Under the pieces are notes generated by a model. That model ran no database searches and had not been told where the DNA came from. It was given only the letters and a program-made list of their open reading frames with translations. Source: Butyriboletus loyo (Eukaryota; Basidiomycota; Agaricomycetes; Boletales; Boletaceae). From it: DNA of 32,297 nucleotides. Made by a program: the position numbers and the translations under genes. Shown here in pieces: positions 31,127 through 32,297 of this stretch; positions within the stretch are counted from its first letter, which is position 1, and each line of letters starts with the position of its first letter. The DNA is taken from positions 1 to 32,297 of the forward strand of contig JBBPSI010000264.1 in assembly GCA_038093515.1 (NCBI GenBank), in the 5' to 3' direction.

Positions 31127-31565
31127 ACGTGACATAGCGCACGTGATCGTGGGAACTTACATGTGATCTCTTGCTGACTAAGCATATGATGTCATGGCCT
31201 AGACCAGGCCTAGACTCTATGACGTCACGACACATGTATTTAATCTCCGTTTACTTCTCTTCTTTTTGATCCCCGCGCCTCGTGTGGTTAATCACCGTTG
31301 CGCTTCTCTTCTTTAGTCTATCCATGTATAGTAGTTCCTCACACGCACAGCATGGTCTGTGCGCATCTCTGTACAATATAAAAAGGCTCGTGGTTAGACT
31401 AGGATTCCCTAGTTTTAACCACTTGTCTATTCGCTGGCAACAGTTGAGGATTAAGTTGAGACTCCTTGATTACATCTTGCCAGGTCTTTGTGTAGACCTG
31501 CAACTGTCGTTGGACCGCGTGTGAAGGGTACTACGTGCTAGCATTCGACTGCGCGTTGCCTCGCA
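31127..31565 (-). repeat. Right arm of a large inverted repeat
   Basis: Reverse-complement partner of 30163-30594. The inner 331 bp are about 96% identical without gaps; the outer 108 bp are more diverged. The arm begins ACGTGACATAGC. On the minus strand its outer end reads TGTTGCGAGGCAACGCGC, which could be the start of an LTR of an element lying further right. Confidence 0.9.
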
Positions 31566-31573
31566 ACACTTGG

Positions 31574-32017
31574 TTAAAACTTCAGATACACACCCGGTCC
31601 CCAGGGTAGGGGTAGCGTGCTTGTCGGCGATTGGCCAATAGCGTACCCGTCTCGTTTCTCCCTATCCCGCACATACCAGTAGGCCTCCACTTGACGGAGC
31701 AGAAATCCCGCTGAAGGGAAAACCCGGTACTCAGGGTTAAGAGTCGTTACTGCGCGTTCAGCAGTTTTCATTTCTGATTGCCCCCGCCGCTTTTAGGGGA
31801 ACCCCTTGGAAGGGTAGATTTTGTGTCTCAAGTAATTACCTGTAAAACCTTCATTCTCCGTCGCTCCCTTGGAGTTGATAGTCTGCGCTAGGGTCGTGCC
31901 TAGTTTGCAAAGAGCGACTTCGGGACCCCCAAATCCCGTTGGCTGAGCTATTCCCAAATCGTAGTCCCTGTGGTAACACGGGAGGTAGAACCGGAAAACT
32001 TTTTCAAAATTTGTCAA
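31574..32017 (-). pseudogene. Stop-interrupted open frame, probably mobile-element remnant
   Basis: Two open stretches, 32017-31793 and 31771-31574, lie in the same frame and are separated by a TAA (31793-31795) with open codons between. Together they would give about 147 codons, including FRFYLPCYHRDYDLG, GFTGNYLRHKIYPSKGFP and FPSAGFLLRQVEAYWYV. There is no ATG at the beginning (the frame opens at TTG after a TAG). I do not recognise the family. The position directly outside the inverted-repeat arm suggests the tail of a decayed transposon. Confidence 0.3.
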
Positions 32018-32297
32018 CTAGTAGTAAAAAAGTTTTTACCTGTAACTGTCCATTACCGGACTAAGCTTCGTCGGAGATACTACCTCCGTTCGAAGAAATA
32101 TTTTCTACGTTCTACTTGTTGTAGAGTCCCCCAGAGTCACCTTGGAAGATAGGAGACAGTAAGGGTCTTTATACCTCGTAGTTTTCTTTTTGTTTTTGCC
32201 GAAGAAGCCGGTTCAGCCGAAGAAAAAGGTTGCCGAAGAAGATTCAAGAATCACCCCTTTCCCTCCGCCCCCAACTTCTTAAAAAATCACAATTTCC
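32018..32297. other. Right end of window, repeat-like
   Basis: No gene seen. Three copies of GCCGAAGAA-type units lie at 32198-32240. A + frame through them, rich in Lys, Pro and Glu, ends at 32282. The sequence runs off the window. Confidence 0.35.

Overview
The window looks like a piece of a filamentous basidiomycete nuclear genome. Genes are packed closely on both strands and cut by many short introns, mostly 45-70 nt with GT..AG ends, and the best-conserved proteins have clear eukaryotic or fungal identities. Style and content suggest an agaricomycete, perhaps close to Rhizoctonia/Ceratobasidium; that placement is inference. All exon-intron models were built by eye from splice sites, reading-frame phase and protein-family continuity. 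For each full model the exon lengths sum to a whole number of codons.

Layout, left to right. 1-1312 has no gene I can support. 1313-2532 (+) is the 3' part of a conserved basidiomycete protein of unknown function. 3305-5314 (+) is the accessory subunit of the queuine tRNA-ribosyltransferase (QTRT2). 5707-6113 (-) is ATP synthase subunit J (ATP18). It shares a 215-bp divergent promoter with a mitochondrial J-domain protein at 6329-7312 (+). 7313-10342 is mostly non-coding, with one candidate small three-exon gene on the minus strand (8856-9171). 10343-11631 (+) is the protein-histidine methyltransferase HPM1/METTL18, and 11925-12678 (+) is a decayed kinase-like pseudogene.

13222-13306 (-) is an intron-containing tRNA-Ala(AGC). 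13481-19076 (-) is a complete 23-exon CFT1/CPSF1 gene, the large mRNA cleavage/polyadenylation subunit. 21138-22873 (+) is a proline/serine-rich conserved basidiomycete protein preceded by a long gene-free region. 23613-24525 holds a diverged tandem duplication. 25109-28295 (-) is a 24-exon Xaa-Pro aminopeptidase with 7-nt and 10-nt microexons, a GC-AG intron and an N-terminal extension that looks like a mitochondrial presequence.

From about 29.1 kb to the end the sequence is repeat-like. It contains fragments of a possible accessory gene and a large inverted repeat with 331-bp arms about 96% identical. A roughly 529-bp LTR-like insertion, flanked by a 7-bp direct repeat, sits exactly at the centre of the palindrome. 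Decayed open reading frames follow to the end.

The genes do not form one pathway. They are housekeeping functions: tRNA modification, ATP synthase, mitochondrial chaperone, ribosomal protein methylation, mRNA 3' processing and peptide turnover. The right-hand end is transposon-rich. The most unusual items are the aminopeptidase microexons, the interrupted palindrome, and clustered CGTGAC motifs upstream of both CFT1 and the aminopeptidase.
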